Below are positions 53,760 through 64,000 of a stretch of 64,000 nt of DNA, piece by piece. Both the position numbers and the translations under genes were made by a program. Origin of the DNA: Amyelois transitella (Eukaryota; Arthropoda; Insecta; Lepidoptera; Pyralidae); the NCBI RefSeq assembly GCF_032362555.1, contig NC_083509.1, positions 2,108,001 to 2,172,000 on the forward strand, written 5' to 3'. The notes under the pieces were generated by a model. It was not told where the DNA came from. It saw nothing but the letters and a program-made list of their open reading frames with translations, and made no database searches. The first letter of the stretch is position 1. Each line of letters starts with the position of its first letter.

Positions 53760-54470
53760 ATGTACCTACTTACTTATAGGTCTTCTAGGACTGCCTAGGC
53801 AGTACTTACTTACAGAGATGTGTATCTATAGTACTAACATACTTACTTACTTATAATGAATTAGGTAATTAGGTAAATCTTGGTTAAAAAGAGTCTGTTA
53901 CGGTTTCAGATGGGTTTATATAACTATTCAAATTTAAATTCAAACTTTTATTTGCATAATATGAGTACAACAAGGTCTTAAATATAATGTATAACAGATC
54001 TTCATATTTACCCTTTCGGAAACTAAGATTAAGTAAAGTATCTACGTACTTACCTACCTGCCTACCTAGGTAAGTATTAGGTGTGGGTAGATCTTATTCA
54101 TCAAGGATGTCTATTTATTTATCTAGAACTAGGCTAGATAGGTACCTATACGTAGAGATTATACAGAATTCATAAGACGCAAGTAAGTACCTATAAAGCA
54201 TCGTTTGAAAAAAATAAAATAAAAACGATTTCGAAAAACTTATCGGAACCCTCGTGCTAGTTCGACAAGCACCCTTCTTTGCTTTTTTTTATCATCTATT
54301 GTTGAATTTGTTGTGTTGTTGACTGTTTTTTGAAGTGATTTTCTAATGAAAAATATGTAATTCCAATAATAATTGAACTTAATAGGGTTACAAAGACTGT
54401 CATTAATTTCGATGCACTTGTTTATCGGCCGCTTGAGTGCGTGCGATGCATGTGTGCGTGCATGCACGGT
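53760..54470. other. Intergenic, no gene seen
   Basis: AT-rich with short TACC/TTAC-type simple repeats (53,760-54,070). It grades into the CpG-rich promoter. Confidence 0.4.
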
Positions 54471-54783
54471 CATTACGCTGCATTATTATTTGTTACGTTT
54501 AGGGCTGGGATGGGCCCGTCCCTATCGCCGCCCGTGGCCCTTCGTCCCTTCTTGCGCCGCTATTTGAATAGGCTTGAACGTTGCGTAACTCGCGGCCAAT
54601 GACAGCGCCCGTGCACATGCACTGGGCGGAGCCGTTACGTCACCGTGCACGGCCCCCGCAGCTCGCGCAGCCGCCGTGACGTCACAGCCCCCCGCGTCCC
54701 CTAACCGCGTTCCGCGACCGCAGCGCCCATGCTGCCAGCGGCGACACCGGAAAACTTTCTACAAAACACTCGTGCGCTCAAAG
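54470..54783 (+). promoter_or_regulatory. CpG-island-like promoter with CRE and GC box
   Basis: Strong CpG density in an AT-rich region. A perfect CRE (TGACGTCA) lies at 54,677-54,684, a half-CRE (TTACGTCAC) near 54,635, and a GC box (GGGCGG) near 54,624. Two GTGCAC palindromes are nearby. The downstream coding exon starts at 54,784. No TATA box is evident, as is usual for housekeeping or regulatory genes. Confidence 0.6.
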
Positions 54784-55106
54784 ATGGCGGATGGGTCGTC
54801 CGAAGACCGTATCGGCCCGAAACAAATGAACGATTTAACTTTTTCCGCGCCCGATCCTTTACTTGGTGACACAAAAAAGTGCAGTGGGGAAACAATTGAT
54901 ACCGGTAAAGTGAAGTTATCGTTCTACACTGAACTACAAACCAGTGAATCGTGTGAAAACAGTGATTCGCGCGGCGTGGCCACCAAACGTTCCGCGGCGG
55001 TCGTCTGTACGAACTCCCGAAATTCTTGTGAAGTGAACACCGAGGAAGGAGAAGACAGGAAGAAGAGATGCTTCGACAGATACGACAGTTCGGAGTCATC
55101 TGACAG
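54784..55106 (+). CDS. First coding exon of an unrecognised gene
   Basis: ATG at 54,784 in a good context (AAAGATGG). The exon encodes 107 residues plus two bases and ends TCTGACAG/GTTAGT, a plausible phase-2 donor. The peptide (MADGSSEDRIGPKQ..., ending RKKRCFDRYDSSESSD) is Ser-, Asp-, Glu- and Lys-rich, with no signal peptide, membrane segment or domain I can name; it looks like the disordered N-terminus of a nuclear or regulatory protein. The frame is open upstream but has no earlier ATG. No second exon was found to the window end, so a long first intron is likely. Confidence 0.65.
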
Positions 55107-57120
55107 GTTAGTGCACGCGATTTTGTGTTAGTAAATAATCGGGCAGACGCTTGTCTCGGCGATATTATTGAGGTGAGCGCGCCATCGCGATGCTGTAAGT
55201 CAATGCTCTAGTAACCGACGTGTATCTACTATGTTTTGGATGTCAGGGCCACCGTGAAAAGCCGTGGTGTTGCTAGGCCCGGCTGGTACGGTTGAATGCC
55301 CTCCGAGTTCGCTGGGCCAGCAGCGGCCGGAGACGGCGACTCGATGGGGCATTTGACTTGTTAAATAATCACTACGATCGTGCTCGTAATAGTAACAAAT
55401 TGTGACCATGAGAATGATGAGCCAGGCCTGTTATTCTGTCTTTTATAAGCTCAAAATAACAAGTTACTTTAGACCACAGAATTATATATTGATGATTATA
55501 TTGCTCATAATCATCAAACACTTTTAGACCTTAAAGACATAAACCAGATATTTGAAGTACAATGGTGCTTTACCTGTGGTGCACCCAATCTGAAAGCTAA
55601 TTTAAAAAAGGGACTGCAGTAAAAACATACCATTTTGCTTATGTTTAATAACTGATAATTGATGGAAAGTTTTAATATCACATAGATTGTAGCAAGAAAA
55701 TAGTAATTTATCGAAACACTCAACAGAGTAATGTAACACTTACTCCTTACATAATACAGAGAATAACTAATATTACTACAACTCCATACAACATTATCAT
55801 CAGGTTTTTATTATTCTTCACTGCAGATTTAAACCCCCTAGCTTATTAGATCACTTAGTAATTCTTACTTTGCAGACAATATTATCTTATTAATTTCATC
55901 CCAATGTATTCCACTTGTGGATTAGGCCTTTCCCCCTAACCTGTTGAAGGCAACCTTTATCTATTATCTGCCTTATAATGTGATTTCCATACTCACATTC
56001 ATTCAATATTCTGGAAGTAGACTGAGAGGATGGGTTACTATCTTTCCATTTCCTACAAATCCTGCATATTTATTTCGCTTCATCCACATTTATAACTCCA
56101 TGCAAGCTAAAATATCACTGACTCATTGGCTTTAACTAAGTTGATCAAAAAATATTATGACATTGAAAAGTTCAAATGATCATTGAACTTGAGACTGTAA
56201 TTTTGGCCACTATCACATAGATGACGTAAATAAGGAGATATGATAAAAATACACATTGTCTGTAGCGTGCACAGATAATATAAAAGTACAACATACTGGT
56301 AACATAGTGATCTGGTTTTAGTGAATGCGGTCATGATATGTAATTCTTATGTGATTTCATTAGAAATTTTTCCATCAAGAGTTTTAATATCTTAAAAATG
56401 AATATCTTGAAGTTTAAATATTGTATCAAATATGTTAATATTCATGTTTGCTTAGTTTCATTATTTATACACAGAAACTCTTGTAGAACCTTAATATTGA
56501 TTTTGTAAAGTCAACTGATTAAATAAGTGAGTTTTAAGTAAGTAAAGATCTAAATCAGGGTCTGAAGTTTATATTCTTAATGCAGCAGCAGTCTTTATGG
56601 TGACCCAAACAGATCTATGAAATATATCCATCAGTTACATTGAAAACAAATACTGTACTATTAATTTAATCTCACATCCACTATTGTCATTAAACTGAAT
56701 GTAAGCCTAAGTAAGTACAAGTGTTGTGACTAGCTATTTCTACCCTGTAAAGTACTTTTAAAGATTTTATGTACCATACATTTTCATTTAATACATAACT
56801 CACAAGCAATACATAACAACAATACATGAATAACAGTTAAATGGCAACACCAACACAACAGCTTAATGTTGATATACACAGATAATAGAAGTGGTGAAAT
56901 GTGGGTCACCCATTGCCCGATAACAGTTAGAAACAGGACACACTTGATTGCAAGTTGGGTGTGACAGGGCGGGGTCTTATTAGCAGTATGTTTAACGGCA
57001 TATCTGTTATTACAATGCAATTTAGTTACAAATCTAAGTACTGTAGTAAATATGAGTCCATCTAGATTGACTGTACTATAGATAATACTATTGACCCACC
57101 CTGGTGTCGAATGGGTAGTA
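55107..57120 (+). other. Putative first intron of the unknown gene
   Basis: The first 300 bp stay CpG-rich (about 55,140-55,350), as expected downstream of a CpG promoter. The rest is AT-rich with no exon or clear repeat. Confidence 0.4.
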
Positions 57121-57124
57121 TTTA

Positions 57125-57147
57125 TACAATACAATACAATACAATAC
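57125..57147 (-). repeat. (ATACA)n tail of the CR1-like element
   Basis: Four ATACA units. On the minus strand they read (TTGTA)n directly after the element's AATAAAG, as expected for CR1-type 3' ends that close with short tandem repeats. Confidence 0.75.
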
Positions 57148-57977
57148 AAATTATCTTTATTGCCCATAAAAAAAATACAAACGTAGTAAAAAAACATACA
57201 TTATGAACATGTTGAGCAAAGGCGGACTTATCGCTAAGCAATCTCTTCCAGCCAACCTTTGGGTAGTGAAAGGTAAAATCCTGGAACCGGGTGGGCAGCA
57301 TACTTAAGATATGTTAGTAAGTGTATAATAAATAAACTACACACATACATAAACTATAAATATAAACTTACACAGACTACATACATAATATTACACAAAA
57401 TAAATAAATACATAATAATATACATACCTATATAAAAAAAAAATATTGATTAAAATGAATATTACCATGAATAAAGTTAAGAAGAGAGATAGTACTTCTT
57501 CAAGTTCGTTTTAAAGGTACCTATTGTTTGTGAGGTGCGTATGTCAATGGGTAAAGCATTCCACAGACGAACGGCCTGAACTGTAAAGGATTTAGAGTAG
57601 GCTGCAGTCATATTAATGGGAGTATTGAGGCGAAGGGCAATTAGACTACGGGAAGTGTGACTGTTATTCTGATGAAAAAAGGTGAAGCGCTCTTTAAGAT
57701 ACTGAGGAGTAGAAGGGATGAAAAGTACAGAAAAAAGCAGTGTGAGAATGTGATAATTGCGACGTAACCTGATTGGAAGCCACTTGAGTTGTGCACGGAA
57801 AGAGGAGATGTGGTCATATTTGCGTAAGCCAAATATGAACCTGATACAGAAATTTTGAAGGCGCTCAAGTTTATTAAGTAGATCTTCAGAAAGATTGAGA
57901 TAGCATGAATCAGCATAGTCAAGGACAGGCAGAAGTAAGGATTGGGCAAGTGAAATTTTAGTAAACATGTTATACAT
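57130..57977 (-). pseudogene. 5'-truncated CR1-like non-LTR retrotransposon
   Basis: The 57,477-57,977 frame (166 residues) is the C-terminal end of a reverse transcriptase ORF: KLERLQNFCIRFIFGLRKYD, then FRAQLKWLPIRLRRNYHI, then FTVQAVRLWNALPIDIR, and a natural stop. This is the thumb/C-terminal pattern of CR1/Zenon-like elements. The 3' UTR has CTTTGCTCAACATGTTC, AATAAAG and the (TTGTA)n tail. The endonuclease and the RT catalytic core are missing, so it cannot move. Confidence 0.85.
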
Positions 57978-60700
57978 GTAAACTTTACTTTAGAATCACA
58001 CTTTGTATTAAAAAAAATTGCATCAAATCTGTTATGTAGGATTAAAGATATAAGTATATGTACATAGTGATAAAACGTTTAGGAGAAGTAAGTAGATTGA
58101 TGTTAAGATTTTCATTGTGTTTCGTTCAGTCCAGTGCAATACTCATTGGACTCAAACAAATATTGTTGCAATGAAAATGCAAACATTGATGAAAATATCG
58201 ATTACAAACCTATCAACTTATCTAATTAATAATTTATTGGAATCTAAGATTTCCATTTATTACTTTACAATTTTTTCCAAGTTAATGAAGATAAAGTGCT
58301 CACAAACCAGCATTTATGCAATTAGCTAAGACTATGTTGAAACGTCAATTAATTGAGCACATCAATATTGCATTACTGTAACATTATGAAAAGGTTAGTA
58401 GTCGGCAAAAACTGAAAAGAACACCTTGTATTTTTAGTCTGTGTTATTCTTATATTTCTTTTTTATAGTCGATATTCGTCTTTGAGTCGTCTCTTTTTGA
58501 GTTTCCTTCATCTCTTGTACCATCGAAGTCATATTTGCCCAGTGCATTCAGAGTCGGAAGTCAACTTCAGGACAGATAGGTGGAGGTCCTATTAGCGCGA
58601 AATAGTTTCTCTGATTTGCTAGAAATTACACGTCATTTTAACACACGGGTTTGGCTATGAAAAGAGTAGCTTTTACTTTCTTAGATTAGGGATTTCTTTT
58701 TAATAAAAAAAAGTCATGGTGGATGTAATTCAATGAATTTACTTTGTACCGGTTCCTCAATTCACCAAACAGTCCGATAGAGACGCGGAAATAATAGTTT
58801 TCAAAATTCGAATGTTATAAATGGCGCGAAAGTTTAACAATTGGCGCAGCGTTGGCAAAAAGGAACAAAGTTGAATCAGTAGGTAGTAGGGCGTTCACGC
58901 GAGCCTAAGCCACAAAGGGTGAGCGAAATAAAAAGTTAGGAGTTCTAACCGGGCGCGCCGGGGGACACCGAACGGGTTCCCGGACGCGTAAGTGTATGTA
59001 GCCGGCTGGACTGACAGAGCGTTAATATTTTTTACGGCATATTTTCAGCTTATTTATTAAAATAGTTAGAAAAGTATTGTTATGACTAAGAAGTATCACA
59101 CAGGAAATGAACTTTTACGGCTAATGAATAAGGCAAGCCCAAGTTTTTGATTTACTTAATTTGTTTACCGTAGTAGAGAATGACATATCAATCTTAAATG
59201 AGATGGGTATCATTGAAGCATATAACCAATGTCTTTAAGTAACTAGGTACACATTTGACAGCTGATACACATTTCAAATTATGCATTAGAGTTTGAGCAT
59301 TAAGAATACTTTTGCATAAGAGTTCACAGGGGTTACCTCAATTATTCTTCTATTAGTTTCTTGCTTTTCGTTCGCCCAATTTGTTTTTGACGCTAGCTAC
59401 AGTTAATTTCTGAATTGTTAAAAAAAAATCTTTGCTACCCGTATCAGCTAGCTACATACCTCAGCGCAGCCGACCGGTCGTCCTCCTCCCGCGTGCTCTG
59501 CCCCTCTGTCATTAGAAGCGTGCGCGGGCGCATTGGCCCTCGCCTGCCCTCTCTCTACACGACCTCGGAAAACTCACTTCATGGGGCGATATTCGACTGT
59601 AATTTTCTTTGTTATTAGTATTTTTACAATATTTTAATAATTTTCATAAATGTTTTCCTCCTTAAACTTTTTAGATTAGGTGCCTACTATAATATATATA
59701 TACGTGTTTTGAAATGATTCTATGAAGTTTAAACGACATTCAAGGTTATGATATGGAGGGATACCTACTTCTAATTTTCAAGGGAGTGAAGATCAAGACA
59801 GCTTACTATACTTACCTTTCTGTTAGATTTCAATTTCAATTGCGTCTAAATCATCTATTAATCATGGAAATCGTTCAAATTTTAGTAGATACAGGTTCTA
59901 GATGTCTTTATGAAGTTCTCGCCACTAGTTTTTTTAGCTAGCATAAATGACTCTCCTATATAGGTACTACATCTTCAAAAACGTACTGATAAATTATATA
60001 ATACAATGTAGTATATAAAATTAAGTGCATAGTTATTTAAAAACTAATCTTTGTTTTTATAACAAAACGAAAATCCACAACATAATCCATAATAGTAATT
60101 TGATCAAATATCAATAATGCAAATATCGCAATTAATTTCCTCGTGAATAAACGATTGCTAATCTGTGAAAATGTTACCAACATTATTCACGAATAGATCG
60201 ACTGGTTACGCAACGGATCCGAGAATAGAGTCTGCGAATAAATTTATGATACGCAGTGATGAGGAATTCCTTCTTCGCGGCCCGCAGACGAGTTTACTGC
60301 GACACTGGTCTGGTCAGGTACTACCATCTGACTCATCATTGGTCGTTCAACTTTCATTATTGTTTATTTATATTTTTATTGTTCGAACCTTGACGCGTGC
60401 GCTTGCGCACCGCCATAAACCAAGGAGGATTAATGCACGAACGAATAAATCATTGTTGTCTTACAATTGTTTTTCTCCTATGTGTCAATATATGCCTCAA
60501 GTGACATTGTAACGGGTATACGTTGTAGAAAAATGTAGAATGTAAATAGTCTGTCAACAGGAACAAAATTATTAGTGTTTTACCGATTCATCAGATAGCT
60601 ATGGAATAAAAGTATTTAAAGAAAAAATAAAAACCGGGTAAGTAAATAGTTCTTGAATTTATTTTATTGGTCATTCGGACACGCGAATTACGAAATACTT
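57978..60700. other. No gene assigned; two GC-rich patches
   Basis: CpG-rich text at about 58,880-59,000 contains a possible donor (ACGCGTAAGTG), and a second patch lies at about 59,460-59,580. They may be alternative first exons or enhancers of the gene at 54,784, but no frame connects them. The open frame at 60,165-60,512 has no recognisable features. Confidence 0.35.
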
Positions 60701-60701
60701 A

Positions 60702-60890
60702 CTAGATTTTACCCCTAGCTTCGCCCGCGCGAATTAAGAGCCGTGTACGAAAGAATACAGGCTTTTCGCAAATCCCACAAAAACTTTAGTTTCTCCGGAC
60801 TCTTCATCATACATTGTATACTCGAAACTTCAAAAAAGATTGGTTCAGTAGATAATACGTGAAGAGGTAACAAACAAACATACTACATGA
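60702..60890 (-). mobile_element. Helitron 3' fragment, minus strand
   Basis: CTAG at 60702-60705, then ATTTTACCCCTAGCTTCGCC and CGCGCGAATTAAG, and text like TTGGTTCAGTAGATAATACG. Confidence 0.6.
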
Positions 60891-61255
60891 ACATGAACAT
60901 GAACATTGGTACCACACCCAGCCAAGCAAAGCCTGACCCAGTCTAGCTGGATACACCAGGGGGCACAGATTTTATAGGGAGTGACACGCTCGGGGATGGG
61001 AGAGGAAGGCCGACCAGCCGCGACCAGTCGACCGCAATCGACCGACTATACAGCCTATAGCCAATATAGGAATTGAGGAAGACGGGTATTTCGACGGAGG
61101 AGAGCGTTGATGTGTTGCGTGTTTCCTTCTTCCTTGTATCTAATTCTTGTTTTAAGGGTTCGTTATCAGTTTCAGTTATTTCGTAGGAATCTCGTGCTGC
61201 TGTGATGATTTTTGTTATTAGTCGCGATGTCTGCCCATTCTAAAGAATTAGTGTT

Positions 61256-62535
61256 TTCTCGGATTCAAACCTATGATTCCAATACATTGTGTTTTCTCAG
61301 GTTCGCAGCATTAATTCCAATACATCATGTTTTCTCTAATTCGTATTCTTGATTCCAATACGCCCTGTTCTCTCAGGTTCGCAGCAATGATTCCAATATG
61401 ACCTCTATCAGTTCGCAGCATTAATTCCAATCATGTTTTCTCTTTCTTTCCAATACATCATGTTCGCAACATTAATTCCAATACATCTTGTTTTCTCTAA
61501 TTCGTAGTCTTGATTCCAATACGTCGTGTTCTCTCAGGTTCGCAGCATTGATTGCAATATGACCTCTATCAGTTTGCAGCATTAATTCCAATATGACCTC
61601 TATCAGTTCGCAGTATTAATTTCAATACATCACGTTTTCTCGAATTCGTAGTCTTGCTTCCAATACGTGATGTTACCTCAGGTTCGCAGCATTGATTCCA
61701 ATAAGACCTCTATCAGTTCGCAGCATTAATTCCAATACATCATGTTTTCTCTAATTCGTAGTCTTGATTCCAATACGTCGTGTTCTCTCAGGATCGCAGC
61801 ATTGATTGCAATATGACCTCTATCAGTTCGCAGAAATAATTCCTATCCATCATGTTTTCTTAAATTCGTAGTCTTGATTCCAATACGTCATGTTGTCTCA
61901 GGTTCACGGCATTGATTCCAATATGACCTCTATCAGTTCGCAGCATTAATTCCAATACATCATGTTTTCTCTAATTCGTAGTCTTGATTCCAATATGTCG
62001 TGTTCTCTCAGGTTCGCAGCATTGATTCCAATATGACCTCTATCAGTTCGCAGCATTAATTCCAATATGACCTCTATCAGTTCGCAGCATTAATTCCGAT
62101 GTGACCTCTATCAGTTCGTAGTATTGATTGCAATATGACCTCTATCAGTTCGCAGCATTAATTCCAGTCCATCAAGTTTTCTCAAATTCGTAGTCTTGAT
62201 TCCAATACGTCATGTTGTCTCAGGTTCGCAGCATTGATTCCAATATGACATCTATCAGTTCGCAGCATTAATTCCAATACATCATGTTTTCTCGAATTCA
62301 CAGCCTTAATTCAATACGTCGTGTTGTCTCAAATTCGCGGCATTGATTTTAATAAGTCATGTTTTTTGAGGTTCGCAGCATTAGTTCCAATATATCGGTT
62401 TTCAGTATTCCCTCCAGCTCGTAGCCTTGATTCCAATATGACTTCTCCAGTTCTTAGTACTTAGTTTTATTTAGCACTCAATTTTGATTCTAATATGTCG
62501 TATTTTTTCCAAATCCCAGCATTGATTTTATTGCC
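61256..62535. repeat. Minisatellite of 34-38-bp units, about 34 copies
   Basis: Units share TTCGCAGCATTAATTCCAAT or TTCGTAGTCTTGATTCCAAT and differ in the linker (ACATCATGTTTTCTCTAA, ACGTCGTGTTCTCTCAGG or ATGACCTCTATCAG). The three types alternate in a loose higher-order period of about 110 bp. Edge units (62,400-62,535) are the most diverged and grade into the flanking retrotransposon text. Confidence 0.9.
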
Positions 62536-63201
62536 TGAGATCCACGTGGTTTTGCAGCTTGCTCTGCCGATTAATGTATTTAATCTAAGTTGTTCCATCG
62601 TTATAAGGTTTGTTAGAATTTCTCCCGTGGTATTTTTGTGTTTGTGGTGGAGGTTTTCCTCTATGCTCTTTTAGGTGCGTTGTTTTCTAGTGTCTTGGTT
62701 TACGGCATGTGCGTTGAAATCACCTAGAATTATCAGGTTGGAGTTGTTTGGATGTACTCTTATGAGTTTTCGGATTCGTATGAGGTCGTTAGTTACTGCG
62801 GATGTTAAGTTTGATCAATGTTTTGTGATCACGAGTAGATTAGTTTTGCTTCCGACGTTGATTAATGCTGCCATGTTGTTAATGTTGGATTTCATCCAGT
62901 CAGTCGATAAATTGTAGTTTTTCTTTGTCAGGATGACTAGCCCTCGGCTACTATTGTTGCCGCTCAAAATCTAGTTATAGTGTTTAGATTCATAGGTGCC
63001 GGATTTTATGTGCGTTTCTTGAAGGCAGGCTATAGGCATTGCTTTGTCTTCCAGTGTTTGGTCGATGTCCAATTTCTTAGTTAGGGTTGCAGCGCCTCTT
63101 ACATTCCATGTTGCTATGTTGAGGTTATTATTATCGATCTGGTCGTGGTTTAGTAGGGCCTGGGACGAATAAGTCTGTGGCCTGTCTCGTCTGGGCGGCA
63201 T
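62536..63201 (-). pseudogene. APE endonuclease domain of a non-LTR retrotransposon, with stops
   Basis: The frame starts at an ATG at 63,201 (MPPRRDRPQ). It shows NLNIATWNVRG, then PIACLQETHIKSG, RGLVILTKKN and LIILGDFNAHA, the conserved APE-type endonuclease blocks with the catalytic Asn, Glu and Asp-Asn. At least three in-frame stops (TAG after HYN, TGA after TKH, TAA after QRT) break it. Reverse transcriptase is not seen. The frame enters the minisatellite after KTTWISGNKINAG. Confidence 0.82.
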
Positions 63202-63641
63202 CCATCGGCGTGTGATCGTTAGAGCTTAGTGTGTCTTGAGTTATGATTGGGCCCCTTGCGCCCATATGGTGTTCGAAACAATCGTAGTGGTTTTCTATGA
63301 AGATTAAACTCTGCTATTTCTTTTAAGAGGGTGCCGAGAAATACTTTGACGTGGATGATGTCGTATTCGGCGGCAGCTATTAGAATGTCGGTTCCACCTC
63401 ATACGCCTTCCGTGAATTGGGATTTTGTGTATTTCTTGATTTGTGTTTCTAAATCTGAAATATCTGTTTGATGGTTCAGGTTGCTTATAATTTCTTGGCG
63501 TATGTTTTTGTCGTGTTGGTTTTCTTCCGTATATTTTGCAAGGTCTCGACGAATCGCACGGTGATCGAATGTTAGGCCTAATAAGTCATTTATTTGGTGA
63601 GCTTTGCTTTTGAGTGATTGCTCTGTAAATGCAGTTGCCAT
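63195..63641 (-). pseudogene. Small upstream ORF of the same retrotransposon
   Basis: The 63,399-63,641 frame (80 residues, MATAFTEQSLKSKAH...) ends at a TGA but continues in the same frame (GGTDILIAAAEYDIIHVKVF) for about 66 codons to a TAA just before the endonuclease start. It looks like one ORF of about 147 codons with an internal stop. It is charged and helical in character with no zinc knuckle; a role as ORF1 is inference. Confidence 0.6.
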
Positions 63642-64000
63642 CTCGCATTATTTCCTTTATCGATATGATTTTTGTGTTTGTTCTTGCAATGTATTTTTAG
63701 CTGTAAAAAGAACTTAATATCTAGAATGGCTGTGGAGAGAATGGTTCATTATTAAGTATTATAATGGTTTATGGTTTAGTATGTGTATTTGCAGGGTTTT
63801 GTTTTTTAGGTTGGTAATTTGTTTTGGCCAGATGTGCGTTCTTTGGCTTTTATTGTCGGATTCATTGAAATTGTTGTTTCTTTAGGGTCCCTCTTTTTGT
63901 TATTTCTTTTTAAAATTTTTGTTTATTGCGCAATGCTCGCACAGGTTCGACATTGACTTTCGAGAAAGTTTTGTAGGAAGATTATTTTATTGTTTTGCGC
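63642..64000 (-). other. Likely 5' region of the retrotransposon
   Basis: T-rich on the plus strand, with no frame recognised. The element's 5' end was not located and may lie beyond the window. Confidence 0.35.

Noticed and set aside
54676..54783. Longer N-terminus starting at 54,676
   Set aside because: The codon there is GTG inside the CRE region; the first ATG in frame is 54,784 with better context.
54701..55099. 132-residue minus-strand frame
   Set aside because: Antisense shadow of the CpG-rich first exon.
56784..57197. 137-residue minus-strand frame
   Set aside because: Runs through the pentanucleotide tail of the CR1-like element (LYCIVLYCI text); a chance frame in low-complexity DNA.
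60165..60512. 115-residue plus-strand frame
   Set aside because: No recognisable domain, codon use like the surrounding DNA, no splice or promoter support.

Overview
The window looks like moth or butterfly (Lepidoptera) nuclear DNA. The coding sequence is split into many short exons with GT/AG borders. The rest is dominated by repeats typical of Lepidoptera: Helitrons/HINEs ending in a GC-rich hairpin plus CTAG, tRNA-derived SINEs with A and B boxes, and a roughly 240-bp repeat with a (TATG)n tail. The species cannot be told from the sequence alone.

Layout. 1-11,210 is a Helitron complex: two copies lie tail to tail in inverted orientation around a 2.05-kb spacer. The left copy carries an exact 980-bp tandem repeat ending at the Helitron 3' terminus. 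The right side has several stacked 5' termini and a 1,221-bp piggyBac-type insertion with a perfect TTAA target duplication and a two-exon ORF for only the acidic N-terminus of a transposase. 11.2-26.4 kb has no convincing gene, only repeats and a CpG-rich patch near 20.9-21.6 kb that may be a promoter. 26,482-45,923 holds the one well-supported gene, a phospholipase D of the PX-PH-HKD class (Pld): 19 exons that join in one open frame of 1,199 residues from the first in-frame Met. Its introns are packed with SINEs, HINEs and (TATG)n repeats, several within about 20 bp of splice sites, and two splice sites sit in local tandem duplications.

46-50.8 kb is repeat-rich with no gene seen. 50,981-52,635 is a broken, multi-exon gene with a SWIM zinc finger and a YqaJ-type exonuclease domain, probably carried by a DNA transposon. 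54.5-55.1 kb is a CpG-rich promoter with a perfect CRE and a GC box, feeding a first coding exon (107 codons) of an unrecognised gene that must continue past the window or through a long intron. 57.1-58.0 kb is the 3' end of a CR1-like retrotransposon on the minus strand. 61.25-63.65 kb is a decayed APE-endonuclease retrotransposon, also on the minus strand, in which a 34-38-bp unit has grown into a minisatellite of about 34 copies.

Exons were placed by joining frames across GT/AG borders by eye. Repeat limits are approximate unless a terminus is named. Family names rest on recognised motifs, not on database searches.
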